From: Endozoicomonas sp. G2_1
GTDB lineage: Bacteria; Pseudomonadota; Gammaproteobacteria; Enterobacterales; Alteromonadaceae
Length of the DNA: 64,000 bases
NCBI RefSeq assembly: GCF_017744155.1
Contig: NZ_JAGHQT010000001.1
Coordinates: 434,001 to 498,000 of the forward strand
Reading direction: 5' to 3'
In this document: in pieces, positions 1-7,500 of the stretch
Layout: every line of letters starts with the position of its first letter
Numbering within the stretch: position 1 is the stretch's first letter
Program-made: the position numbers and the translations under genes
The notes under the pieces: model-generated
Database searches by the model: none
What the model saw: only the letters and a program-made list of their open reading frames with translations
Told to the model about the DNA's origin: nothing

Positions 1-122
1 GGGCGACAAGGTTATTTACCCTTTTTACCCCAAATTTATCACGTATTTTTAAGTGACTGAATTTATTATCTAATTATTAAAGAGCGAATTTTTGGTATTT
101 TTGGGTATTTACTATTAATTCC
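1..122. other. AT-rich non-coding edge beyond the cas operon; possible CRISPR leader
   Basis: No ORF and no I-F repeat is visible here. The stretch is AT-rich with T-runs and near-repeats (GGTATTTTTGGGTATTTAC; TTACCCTTTTTACCCC). In many I-F loci an array lies next to cas6f, so this could belong to a leader whose first repeat is outside the window. That is inference from position only. Confidence 0.2.
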
Positions 123-152
123 CAAAAAATGTCCTGCTATTGCTAACAGGGC
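123..152 (-). terminator. Probable intrinsic terminator of the csy-cas6f operon
   Basis: Read on the minus strand, a GC-containing hairpin (stem GCCCTG/CAGGAC with a G-U pair and one internal mismatch, arms near 131-137 and 146-152) is followed by a run of six T. It lies about 50 bp after the cas6f stop codon, so it would end the csy1-csy2-csy3-cas6f message. The stem is short, so confidence is moderate. Confidence 0.5.
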
Positions 153-199
153 ATTAATACAACAATCAAATGGTTAGAAGTAAACTGCTCACAGCACTT

Positions 200-832
200 T
201 TAAAAACAAGGCACTGTCGCGGTTTTACCTTCATGCTTTTGGCTTAATCCGTAACAGTTAAAGATGCCGTTGTTCGGTTCACTAACAACTTGCTTTTCAA
301 TCAAGAGTTTAAAAGGTCGATTACCCGATAAACTTTTGCAGTTTACAAACGGCAATTTACTTGTCGGTGGCTGATAGTCTTGGTAATAAGACAATGCCTG
401 TTCAATAGTTTCGTTTTTGCGTTTTGCCCGTCTTCTCGCCAAGCGCTCAACACTAGTATTAAACTGCTTGCGGGTAAAGCTGGCATATTCGCTGACATTT
501 GCTGGAACTGGTTTTATCGACGAAATATGGCAATAATCCGCCAAGCGCTCTAACCAAGTGTTGATATTCAGCTGTTCAAGTTGTTCAGCACTCACCGCCA
601 ACAAACGCAGCTTATTACCTAACGGAAAGTTCGCTACTAGCGGCTGTTCACCCCTTTCCTGTTTTTGATTACCCAATTGATAACTGGGAAACGCTATTGC
701 TACCGCAGAGTGGTTATCTGCACTTTTTTGCTCAACCAAGGCAAGATGACATTGGGTGTACACTTTTTGCCATAAAAACCCGAGGTTGATTTCAGCGTCA
801 GGCAGCAAGGTAATGTCAAGGTAGTAGTTCAT
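200..832 (-). CDS. cas6f: Type I-F pre-crRNA endonuclease Cas6f (Csy4)
   Basis: Cuts the CRISPR transcript at the 3' base of each repeat hairpin and stays bound to the crRNA 3' end as a Csy-complex subunit. The 210-residue protein starts MNYYLDITLLP like the family. It keeps a histidine at position 29 (in QCHLALV), matching the catalytic His29 of the Pseudomonas enzyme, and an arginine-rich helix (ERLARRRAKRKN, around residues 120-133) that grips the hairpin. The C-terminus has the family's YGLS motif. It is the last gene of the csy operon, 17 bp after csy3, with a terminator beyond it. It should recognise the two degenerate hairpins at 4436-4450 and 4479-4493. Confidence 0.95.
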   Translation of the reverse strand: MNYYLDITLLPDAEINLGFLWQKVYTQCHLALVEQKSADNHSAVAIAFPSYQLGNQKQERGEQPLVANFPLGNKLRLLAVSAEQLEQLNINTWLERLADYCHISSIKPVPANVSEYASFTRKQFNTSVERLARRRAKRKNETIEQALSYYQDYQPPTSKLPFVNCKSLSGNRPFKLLIEKQVVSEPNNGIFNCYGLSQKHEGKTATVPCF

Positions 833-849
833 AATTACTCCTTAAATTA

Positions 850-1878
850 TTACTGTTTGTCACTTTCGCCAAAAACACCACCACGAATTATCACAGCCAT
901 TACATAGTGCAAGTCTTCGGTTGTTGGTAATTCACCACCGCGCGCCCAGTTATCAAAGAAGGTATAAAAGTCTTGTTTGTCGGCTGGTGTGCGATACGCT
1001 TTGCCTAAATTAGTGACCGCGCCATAAGGTTCAATGGCGATAGGGCCTGCCGATTGCGCTGCATCGTTAAACTCTGGATACCAAGTATCAATAGTGCGAA
1101 GTGCATTGCCCAATTTTTGTGAGTGCATGGCAGCAATATCATTAACATCGTAGAGGGTTTTACTTTTCTCTCCTCTGCCTTTGTCAAAAATCAGCTCTTC
1201 ACTTGGGTAAACTTCTTGCGCTAAACCAAGTTGTGCGAAACAGGTAATTTCTAGCATTAAAAAGTCGTCATCACTTTCAAGTGCGGTTGCGATACGAGCG
1301 GCGAGTGACTTCACTTGCTCGTCAGCTTGATCAAAGTGCTTAATGCTGTAGCTGGTTGCATCAAACGTCCAAGTTTGTTCCGCGTCTTTATTTTTCGCTT
1401 TAACTTGTACTTCAATATTTTCAGCACCAACGCGGTTACGCCACAAAAAACGCGCATTAGCGATGTTTAACGCATAACGGTTGGCTAGCTCACTAAAGCC
1501 ATGGCTACCAATGTAATCTCTCACGGCTGCGCTATAACTTTGCTTGAAGTTAGCGTTATTACACGCAGAAGGCTCTGCTAAGCCACCCAGCACTTTCAGG
1601 GTAAAGTGCAGTTTTAAGGTGTCTTGATCTGGCGCTAATGAGCAAGTATCGACAATTTGCAGATTTGGTTTTTCAACCTCTGCGTTAAGTTTAGCTGGAT
1701 CGTTTTGAATTGCTTTTTTCAGGCGATTTGAAATGGTACCGCGAACCGATTTTTCCTCTAATGCTAGGGGTGTACTTTCATCTCGCTTATCCCAGCGGGT
1801 GCCGTACATATATCCTGCGCTTGGCACAAGTTTCTTTTCAAAGGCGAGTACGGTTGCTTTATCTGTTGCTTTAGCCAT
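850..1878 (-). CDS. csy3: Type I-F Cascade backbone protein Cas7f (Csy3)
   Basis: Forms the helical backbone of the Csy surveillance complex; several copies coat the crRNA spacer and each subunit handles about six nucleotides. The length of 342 residues is the usual family size. Family-typical stretches include the N-terminal LAFEKKLVPSAGYMYGTRWD and the central YALNIANARFLWRNR. It lies 26 bp downstream of csy2 and 17 bp upstream of cas6f in one transcription unit. The number of subunits per complex follows spacer length, which matters for the very short guide encoded at 4459-4473. Confidence 0.95.
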   Translation of the reverse strand: MAKATDKATVLAFEKKLVPSAGYMYGTRWDKRDESTPLALEEKSVRGTISNRLKKAIQNDPAKLNAEVEKPNLQIVDTCSLAPDQDTLKLHFTLKVLGGLAEPSACNNANFKQSYSAAVRDYIGSHGFSELANRYALNIANARFLWRNRVGAENIEVQVKAKNKDAEQTWTFDATSYSIKHFDQADEQVKSLAARIATALESDDDFLMLEITCFAQLGLAQEVYPSEELIFDKGRGEKSKTLYDVNDIAAMHSQKLGNALRTIDTWYPEFNDAAQSAGPIAIEPYGAVTNLGKAYRTPADKQDFYTFFDNWARGGELPTTEDLHYVMAVIIRGGVFGESDKQ

Positions 1879-1904
1879 GTGTGTTCTCCTTGTATTACGG
1901 CTGC

Positions 1905-2861
1905 TTAACTAAATTCGTCTATCGGTGATTGTTCATATGAAATTGGTGTCGCGAGTTGCTGATATTGCTTTTGCTGACACAAATAAAAATTGTTTTCTGA
2001 GTCAAAGTGATAACGCCACAAAATATCGTCGAGTCGCTTAAAGTGATGTGCTAGCTTGAATTCACCCAAGGTGACTAAGCTTTCGGCGAATCGATGCGGG
2101 GTATTAGCATCACGCTGGTTCTTTGCTTGCCCTAACTCGCTAATGCCATGAAAGCCTGTGGCAATTGGTACTACCCAGCCAATGGGCTTATCTTCAAAGG
2201 TTTTGCGTTTGGCTGACCAAGTAACATCGCCCTCTTCATCTACTTCACTTTGATGGTGCACGGCTAAATAGTCTAAGAGTGCAGACATAGCATCTAGATT
2301 CTCATTCATCCCCGCTAACATTAAATCGCGGCGTTCAATAAGTGCATAACCTGGCATGGCTTTGCGCATAAATTTTCTAACTTCAGTGGGGTCTTCATGC
2401 TCAACCACGAAAACCTCTGGAGAATTGAAATGATGAATGTCGCCACCGGCAATTTTCATTTTGCCATGAAGTAAATGAGTGACAGCATCGATCAATTCCG
2501 CTTTTTGATCGTCAGCACATTGGTACTCAACAACCAAGGATACTTCCAAGTGGCAGCGAGCTTCTTCAATAAAGGCAGCGCGAGCGCCAGTCTTATCGAG
2601 TGGATTTGCCATGCCGACAATAGAGGCAACAAAGTCATTGTCACCACGATGTGTTTGCAATTCAAAATCGTGACTGATCACACCTGTGCCTGAAAAAGTG
2701 ATGTCTAGCCCTTTTGCTTGTAGTTTACGCTGCAAGGCATGCGTTACCCCAAGCCATGCTGTCATCGCTGGAAAGCCTATGGTAAATGGGCTAGAAAGCG
2801 CGTTGGCATTTTGAATTTGAATATGCGGAATTAATAAAATGTCTTTAAAGTCGGCACTCAT
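1905..2861 (-). CDS. csy2: Type I-F Cascade subunit Cas5f (Csy2)
   Basis: With Cas8f it forms the tail of the Csy complex, binding the 8-nt crRNA 5' handle (here CUUAGAAA). The 318 residues include recognisable Csy2 blocks: the N-terminal ILLIPHIQIQNANALSSPFTIGFPAMTAWLG and a GWVVPIATGFHGIS-type segment near residue 235. Its start codon overlaps the csy1 stop by 4 nt (ATGA), showing translational coupling and equal dosage of the two tail subunits. No defect is visible. Confidence 0.95.
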   Translation of the reverse strand: MSADFKDILLIPHIQIQNANALSSPFTIGFPAMTAWLGVTHALQRKLQAKGLDITFSGTGVISHDFELQTHRGDNDFVASIVGMANPLDKTGARAAFIEEARCHLEVSLVVEYQCADDQKAELIDAVTHLLHGKMKIAGGDIHHFNSPEVFVVEHEDPTEVRKFMRKAMPGYALIERRDLMLAGMNENLDAMSALLDYLAVHHQSEVDEEGDVTWSAKRKTFEDKPIGWVVPIATGFHGISELGQAKNQRDANTPHRFAESLVTLGEFKLAHHFKRLDDILWRYHFDSENNFYLCQQKQYQQLATPISYEQSPIDEFS

Positions 2862-4138
2862 CGTAGTATCTCCTTGTTGTTTTCAACAAATTGATGAATG
2901 TATTTTTTCTCGCCATCACCAAATTTAATCGCTTGTTTGCCAATCCATTTTTCATAGCCAAAGAAAATGTAATTACTAACACTTTTCACTATGTCTTCAA
3001 GCCAGTCACCTTGCTGTTCACGTGTTTTTGCTTGGTCGTGACACAGCCATATTTTTTGTGCTGATGATAAAGTGCTTGTCTGCTCGAAATATTGCTCTTC
3101 TGATACTGCTCTAAGCGCCCAAGCATGCTCTACAATGCGGTCGATAATACTGAGATAGTAGTCATCGCGTTCGTTGCGAAGGTGAAAGTTATTAGTGTCG
3201 TTTTTATAGAGCTGATGAAGTGCCTTAAACAGATCTTGGCATTTGTAGTAGCTATAAGCTTGAGTAAAAAAATTGTCGGTGGGAAAATCAATATCGCGCT
3301 TTTTAAGCACGGGTGGCGTACTTGCTAATAAGTGCGCTTTACCGCCGTTTTGATTGTTCAATACACTGATATTCTGAGGCTTAGTGCCGCCGTAACCAAT
3401 GGTGGTTAAATTGTATAAGCGCTTATAGCCTTGTTCATCGGGCAAATTGGCTTTTTCGTTGGCTCGCGCCGCTTTGGTTTGCTCAGAAAAGCGAATATCG
3501 TCAATGCGCCTTCTCAGTTCAAACACCAATGGCGAGGCGGTAAGTAACGAGAGTTGATGGTAATCTGAGCTATCGTCGCCAGAAGCTAAACCGTTATTAT
3601 TGATGGGAAAATAGACTTGTTTGATTTTAGAGCTAGTTACTGCTTCACTATTGGTTTCAGCCATAGCGAGAAAACCAGATTTAAGCGTTTCATAGTCAAC
3701 TGCTTTGATGGTTAACAGTTCTTGTGCGAGTTCAGTATCTTGCTGAATATGACTAAGTAAGCTTTGTCCTTGTGGTAGCAGCATCAAAAACTTATATACG
3801 TCTAATGCGGCAGCATTGCCAAGTGCATCGGCAGCAACATCAACATTCCCCGTACGCATAAAACCATCATTACTTGACTTACCGTCGCTAATCACTGAGC
3901 TAACATAACCATTTTTGTTTTTGCGCGCACTGGGGTGGCTAAAAGTACAAGGGTGCGTGGAAATTGATATCTGCCCCGCTCGCTTGGCGGCATTAGGCAA
4001 CCAGTTCTCCAGTGAAAATACTTGTTCACATTCTTGTGTTAATACATTGAGTTCTGATTCACTCATTGACGCTTTCGTGTTCTTTTTTAACCAAGCAGCT
4101 TTGCGCTCGTTAAAAAATGCTTCGATTTCTTTATTCAT
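2858..4138 (-). CDS. csy1: Type I-F Cascade large subunit Cas8f (Csy1)
   Basis: The large subunit of the Csy complex reads the CC PAM on the target, starts DNA unwinding and recruits Cas2-3. The length (426 residues) and conserved blocks, such as STHPCTFSHPSARKN near residue 60 and the C-terminal SVSNYIFFGYEKWIGKQAIKFG, fit Csy1. A strong Shine-Dalgarno GGAGGG precedes the ATG. The start overlaps the end of the upstream 63-residue ORF by 8 nt, so it is probably translationally coupled to it. It overlaps csy2 by 4 nt downstream. The promoter at 4352-4380 appears to be aimed at by the crRNA-like RNA described below. Confidence 0.95.
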   Translation of the reverse strand: MNKEIEAFFNERKAAWLKKNTKASMSESELNVLTQECEQVFSLENWLPNAAKRAGQISISTHPCTFSHPSARKNKNGYVSSVISDGKSSNDGFMRTGNVDVAADALGNAAALDVYKFLMLLPQGQSLLSHIQQDTELAQELLTIKAVDYETLKSGFLAMAETNSEAVTSSKIKQVYFPINNNGLASGDDSSDYHQLSLLTASPLVFELRRRIDDIRFSEQTKAARANEKANLPDEQGYKRLYNLTTIGYGGTKPQNISVLNNQNGGKAHLLASTPPVLKKRDIDFPTDNFFTQAYSYYKCQDLFKALHQLYKNDTNNFHLRNERDDYYLSIIDRIVEHAWALRAVSEEQYFEQTSTLSSAQKIWLCHDQAKTREQQGDWLEDIVKSVSNYIFFGYEKWIGKQAIKFGDGEKKYIHQFVENNKEILR

Positions 4139-4322
4139 TTTTTCCCTCCTCTACATCATCCTTTTCACTTGAAAACCAATGTTTTTTAACAATATTTACT
4201 ATAAAGTCTAACCAAGTTTTATAATCCTTTTGTGATTCATTCTTGGCTATATCAATAACTTTAAATTCAGTAGTCCGCTTTAAAGTGAACGTTTCTTCTT
4301 TGACGTACTTTTTGTTCATCAT
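4131..4322 (-). CDS. Small hypothetical protein leading the csy operon
   Basis: Unrecognised 63-residue ORF, first gene after the csy promoter. It begins with two methionines (MMNKKYVKEE), is rich in Lys and Glu, and has one amphipathic stretch (YKTWLDFIVNIVKKHWF, about residues 34-50). It has no signal peptide and no motif I can name. Support for its being real is positional: it begins about 25 nt after the predicted transcription start, has an AGTGAAG sequence as a possible ribosome site, and overlaps csy1 by 8 nt as a coupled upstream ORF would. It might regulate csy1 translation, be a small accessory Cas protein, or be a toxin-like peptide held down by the adjacent guide RNA; nothing in the sequence decides this. 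Confidence 0.5.
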   Translation of the reverse strand: MMNKKYVKEETFTLKRTTEFKVIDIAKNESQKDYKTWLDFIVNIVKKHWFSSEKDDVEEGKNE

Positions 4323-4351
4323 ATGACTTCACTGGTTAACTATTGATGTGT

Positions 4352-4380
4352 AATATACTCTCAACACCAAGCAATAACAA
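4352..4380 (-). promoter_or_regulatory. Predicted sigma-70 promoter of the csy operon
   Basis: On the minus strand TTGTTA (4380-4375) is followed after exactly 17 bp by TATATT (4357-4352), a reasonable sigma-70 pair. The start of transcription would fall near 4346, about 24 nt before the small ORF. It gives csy1-csy2-csy3-cas6f a promoter separate from that of cas1-cas3. The base pair next to the -35 box begins the CC PAM of the self-target at 4381-4400, so Csy complex bound there would block RNA polymerase. Confidence 0.6.
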
Positions 4381-4400
4381 CCATGCAATAATCAAAAGTT
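4381..4400 (+). promoter_or_regulatory. PAM plus protospacer-like self-target of the crRNA-like RNA
   Basis: CC at 4381-4382 is the canonical type I-F PAM in the correct 5' position. The following 18 bases (4383-4400) match bases 4459-4476, the first 18 guide nucleotides of the degenerate mini-array, at 16 positions; mismatches are at 6 and 14. Similarity stops abruptly at the spacer/handle boundary (upstream bases AACAACC versus CTTAGAAA) and fades after position 18. Partial pairing of this kind would be expected to give binding without Cas3 cleavage. The site touches the csy -35 box and overlaps the -35 region and first TATAAT box of the RNA's own promoter. Confidence 0.75.
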
Positions 4401-4427
4401 CCATATAATGAATTAGCAGTGTATAAT
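4399..4427 (+). promoter_or_regulatory. Predicted plus-strand promoter(s) of the crRNA-like RNA
   Basis: Two perfect TATAAT hexamers occur at 4404-4409 and 4422-4427. The second has TTCCAT (4399-4404) 17 bp upstream as a weak -35 and would start transcription near 4434, two bases before the first hairpin. The first would start near 4416 and include the whole first degenerate repeat. Either start leaves the Cas6f hairpin intact. Confidence 0.5.
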
Positions 4428-4430
4428 TCC

Positions 4431-4501
4431 GCTCGCTGCTGAATAAGCAGCTTAGAAAATGCACTAATCAATAGTTAACTGCCGAACAGGCAGCTCAAAG
4501 C
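4431..4501 (+). CRISPR. Degenerate type I-F mini-array: two pseudo-repeats around a 15-nt spacer
   Basis: Pseudo-repeat 1 (4431-4458) matches the common I-F repeat at 22 of 28 positions. It forms the hairpin CTGCT-GAATA-AGCAG, where a C-to-T and a G-to-A change compensate each other, and ends in the perfect 5' handle CTTAGAAA. Pseudo-repeat 2 (4474-4501) also matches at 22 of 28, with the first 20 bases GTTAACTGCCGAACAGGCAG almost canonical and the handle part decayed. The spacer (4459-4473) is 15 nt instead of 32. Cas6f cutting at both hairpins would give a 43-nt RNA (4451-4493) instead of the usual 60. Decay outside the hairpins and the compensated stem point to selection for a single processed RNA, not an active array. 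Confidence 0.85.
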
Positions 4502-4528
4502 CATTACCTAGCGGTAATGGCTTTATTT
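4434..4528 (+). ncRNA. CreR/CreA-like crRNA-like regulatory RNA gene
   Basis: A self-contained plus-strand unit: TATAAT box, two Cas6f hairpins flanking a short guide, then a terminator, placed between cas3 and the csy operon and transcribed opposite to both. In other type I systems, RNAs from such degenerate mini-CRISPRs guide Cascade to a partly matching promoter and repress a toxin gene (CreA) or the cas genes themselves (CreR). The guide here matches a CC-flanked site beside the csy -35 box, so cas autoregulation is the simplest reading. Expression and function are inferred, not shown. Confidence 0.7.
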
Positions 4529-4530
4529 TT
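4498..4530 (+). terminator. Intrinsic terminator of the crRNA-like RNA
   Basis: AAGCCATTACC and GGTAATGGCTT form a perfect 11-bp stem with a TAGC loop, followed by TATTTTT on the plus strand. The T-rich tail runs over the last codons of cas3 (stop at 4523-4525). On the minus strand the stem is followed by TGAGCTG, so it is a much poorer terminator for cas1-cas3. This polarity supports an independent plus-strand transcript. Confidence 0.8.
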
Positions 4531-7500
4531 CTACCTTAACCAACCCAAGCTGATCGTTATATTCATATTTTGTTTGTTCCTGAAATGGAAAACTCAACTC
4601 ACCAAAGCGCCATGTGATTTTTCGCTTACTGGCAGGCGCTGAAAACGCATCAAGATGATCTGCTTGCTCGTATGCCTTTTCCACTTGTTTTTCAATCAGC
4701 TGATCATAATCACGCACTAGCCATAATCGCTGATAAGCTTTAGCTGATAGCACAGTGCGCTTTATGCCTAGGGTAAGTTCGCGTTCAATTCCATAGCCCT
4801 GTTCGTCTTGCTCACAAAACTGATAGCTTTGATGCTGATCATTCCACAATAAAAAAACTTGGCATTGTTGTTGGTGAGCTTTGTTCTTGCGAAACGGTCG
4901 ATAACGTTGTGACAGCGCAGTTAAATACCAAGGTTCACGCAAATAACCTTGCAATGTGTAAGGTCCTACTTCGGCGTATAGTCCGCTTTCTGGACTATCT
5001 GTTTTTTTGTACTTGGTCAGTAAATCACTTGTAACACCATGCTCTAATTCAGCAAGGTTTGAAAATATATTGCCATTTCTATGTAGTTGTAACGATTCTG
5101 GTTTTTGAATTCGTTGACTGGCATCAAGGCGATAGCTAATTTCGTCAAGGTTAAGCAAGTCGTTTAATTTATGGCTACTAAGTTGATATTTTCCCTGTTC
5201 ATAACCGGGATAGTTAAACACTTGTTGATCTTCTTTGTCAGCGTATTTAATACCTTTCCAATTGTATTGCAGCAAACCAACGTTAGGCTCAGTAACTGGC
5301 GTATCGCGATGGCGACGCACCCGCCCTGCTAATTGAATAATTGACCGAAAAGACGAGGGTTCAACAATTGCCCAATCAAAATCGTGATCTCGTCCTACCT
5401 CTTCAACGGGTGTAGCCACTAAAATAAACAGTACATTTTTAATTGCGCATTCATAATTAGTGGACCGCTGGCGACTTATAGCCTCTAAATGCTGGCGAAT
5501 AACAGGATTGTTAAACGCTTGAGGCACTTGGCTAGCCGCTTCTTTGCGTTTTAGCACTGCGTCTAAATGCTGCTCTTGTGCATGACGCAGCAGCAAAACT
5601 TGTTGCGAGTGATAAGCCATTACCCGTATTTCGGTATCTGCTGGGCAATCAAGGTCGAGTAAAAACTTAGTTAAGTTGACACAGGGTGAGATATTGGCAG
5701 TGCGAATAACACCAAAAGATACCGCTAGTTGAGTTTGGTTATCGCAGGTAATTAGAGTGTGGTGAGCTTGGTGTTTAGCAAACGCAGCTTGTGCAATTTG
5801 GGTAAAGTACATTTGCTGCTTGCTGTCGCGTATTTCTGATTGGCGCTGCTCGTGTTTCTCTAAACCATTAAAATGGTCGATAATGTGCTGGCACGGAATA
5901 ATATCGGCTTTGCGTTTGATCACCGCTTTTTGCAGCTTAGCCATGCGTTTGGCAATAAAGCTTTGATGGTGACTGCGGTAACTCGGGATAACCTGTTCAA
6001 GTGTTTCGTTATTGACGCTAGCAACATCTGTATTAAATTCATCAATCCAGGCACAGCCAATATTGACTGAGTATTGCTTGCTTTTGCAGTATACCAGCCA
6101 ACCGTCGCGATAAGCTTTAAAGTAGCCCTCAGCCAAGCTCGGTGGAATAGTGGCTGAAGAGATCATCACCTTGCGCCCGAGCATCCCTGCCAAATGAATT
6201 AACCGACCAATAGCGATTAGATCGTCGCCAGTAAAGTCGTCAATTTCATCAATAACGAGATCAGACGACATCAAGCGCAAACTCGGCAATATGTAGCGCC
6301 CACCGCGCTTGGTTTCGGTTGCGCTAATGATGTGGTCAATAGTGCAAACAAGCACAGGGGCATAGAGAAACTTGCGCTCGCGTTGCCCAGTTAAAATGGT
6401 GGTTAAGGTTTGCTCTGGAATAAGGCAATCATAATCAATTGCTTCTTTGAGTAATTCCGCTTGTGACTCAGCGCCGTAGCTTTCATAGCTGTTTTTATCT
6501 AGCTCACCTTGATCCACTTTTGCTTGGTTATGCAGTGCCAGCACCGATTTAGCACCAATGAGCACGGCTAATTCGCTATCGTCTAAACCAACTCGTTCTC
6601 GATATTCATCGCCTGTTTGCAAGGTTAATGTTCTTAGCCCAAGTGCTAAAATGTAACGCAAACTTTTTGTATTGGGTGATAGAGCCCGCATCACTTTGGC
6701 GTTGGCAAAGGTTTTACCCGTACCCGTACTTGCCATATTAACGGCAAAAAAACCTTGTTTTTCAGATTTTATCGATTGTATTTTTCGCCATTGTAGGATC
6801 TTGTCTACCGCTTTGTCTTGCCAGCGAAATGCTTTAGGGCTTGGTTTTCTCAGTGCTTGATTGTCGTCGCAGCTTGGCGGTTCGGTCTCGAAAGCTGGTA
6901 ATAAGTGCGCGTTTTTAATCGCTTGTTTAGCAACACCAACAAGGTGTTCATCAAGTTTTTGCTTAAATTCGCCAGTATTTCGATCGGTGTTAGCGAATAA
7001 TTTTGTATTACTACGCCAAAATTTGTCAGCTTCTTTTGATGAATAGTTGTGATCCGCCAACATTAAACACAAACGCGCGTGATGCAGTACAAGGCGAAAT
7101 GAGCCATCTGTTAAAGATGCATTTGCATTTTGCTGACAGGCAAGCAGTCGGTTTGCCCACTTTTTTATCTGTTTTAACCATTCAGATGATTCACTTAACA
7201 AGCCTTTAGGAAAGTTAAAGCACGCCTTAATTCTGGCTTGATACTCTTGCGGATCGTAGTTATTTTTATAGCCCCACTCGCAACTGACAAGTGTTAATAA
7301 TTTGGTGAGCGCGACTTGGTGAGAATAGTCTTGGTTGTTTTCGTCGGTTAATAAATTACGCGTTTGATACTCACCTTTTACGTCAAGCGGTAATCTATGG
7401 TGCGAGACAGTCAGCCATGCAATAAATTGCGCAATCGGCGGTAGGTTATTAAATGGGTTTATTGCTTCTGGGCGATTCGTTTTACTGAGCGCAGTTTGTA

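Noticed and set aside
4335-4347. Second Csy target at the csy transcription start
   Set aside because: Only guide positions 9-21 match; there is no CC PAM and no seed pairing, so it is reported only as an inverted repeat.
4383-4476. The match between promoter and spacer as a plain tandem duplication
   Set aside because: The similarity begins exactly after the CC PAM on one side and after the repeat handle on the other, and does not extend beyond; this fits guide-target better.
4323-4522. A CreT-type toxin RNA next to the mini-array
   Set aside because: I could not find a separate small transcript or minimal ORF with its own promoter apart from the 63-residue ORF; no direct evidence.
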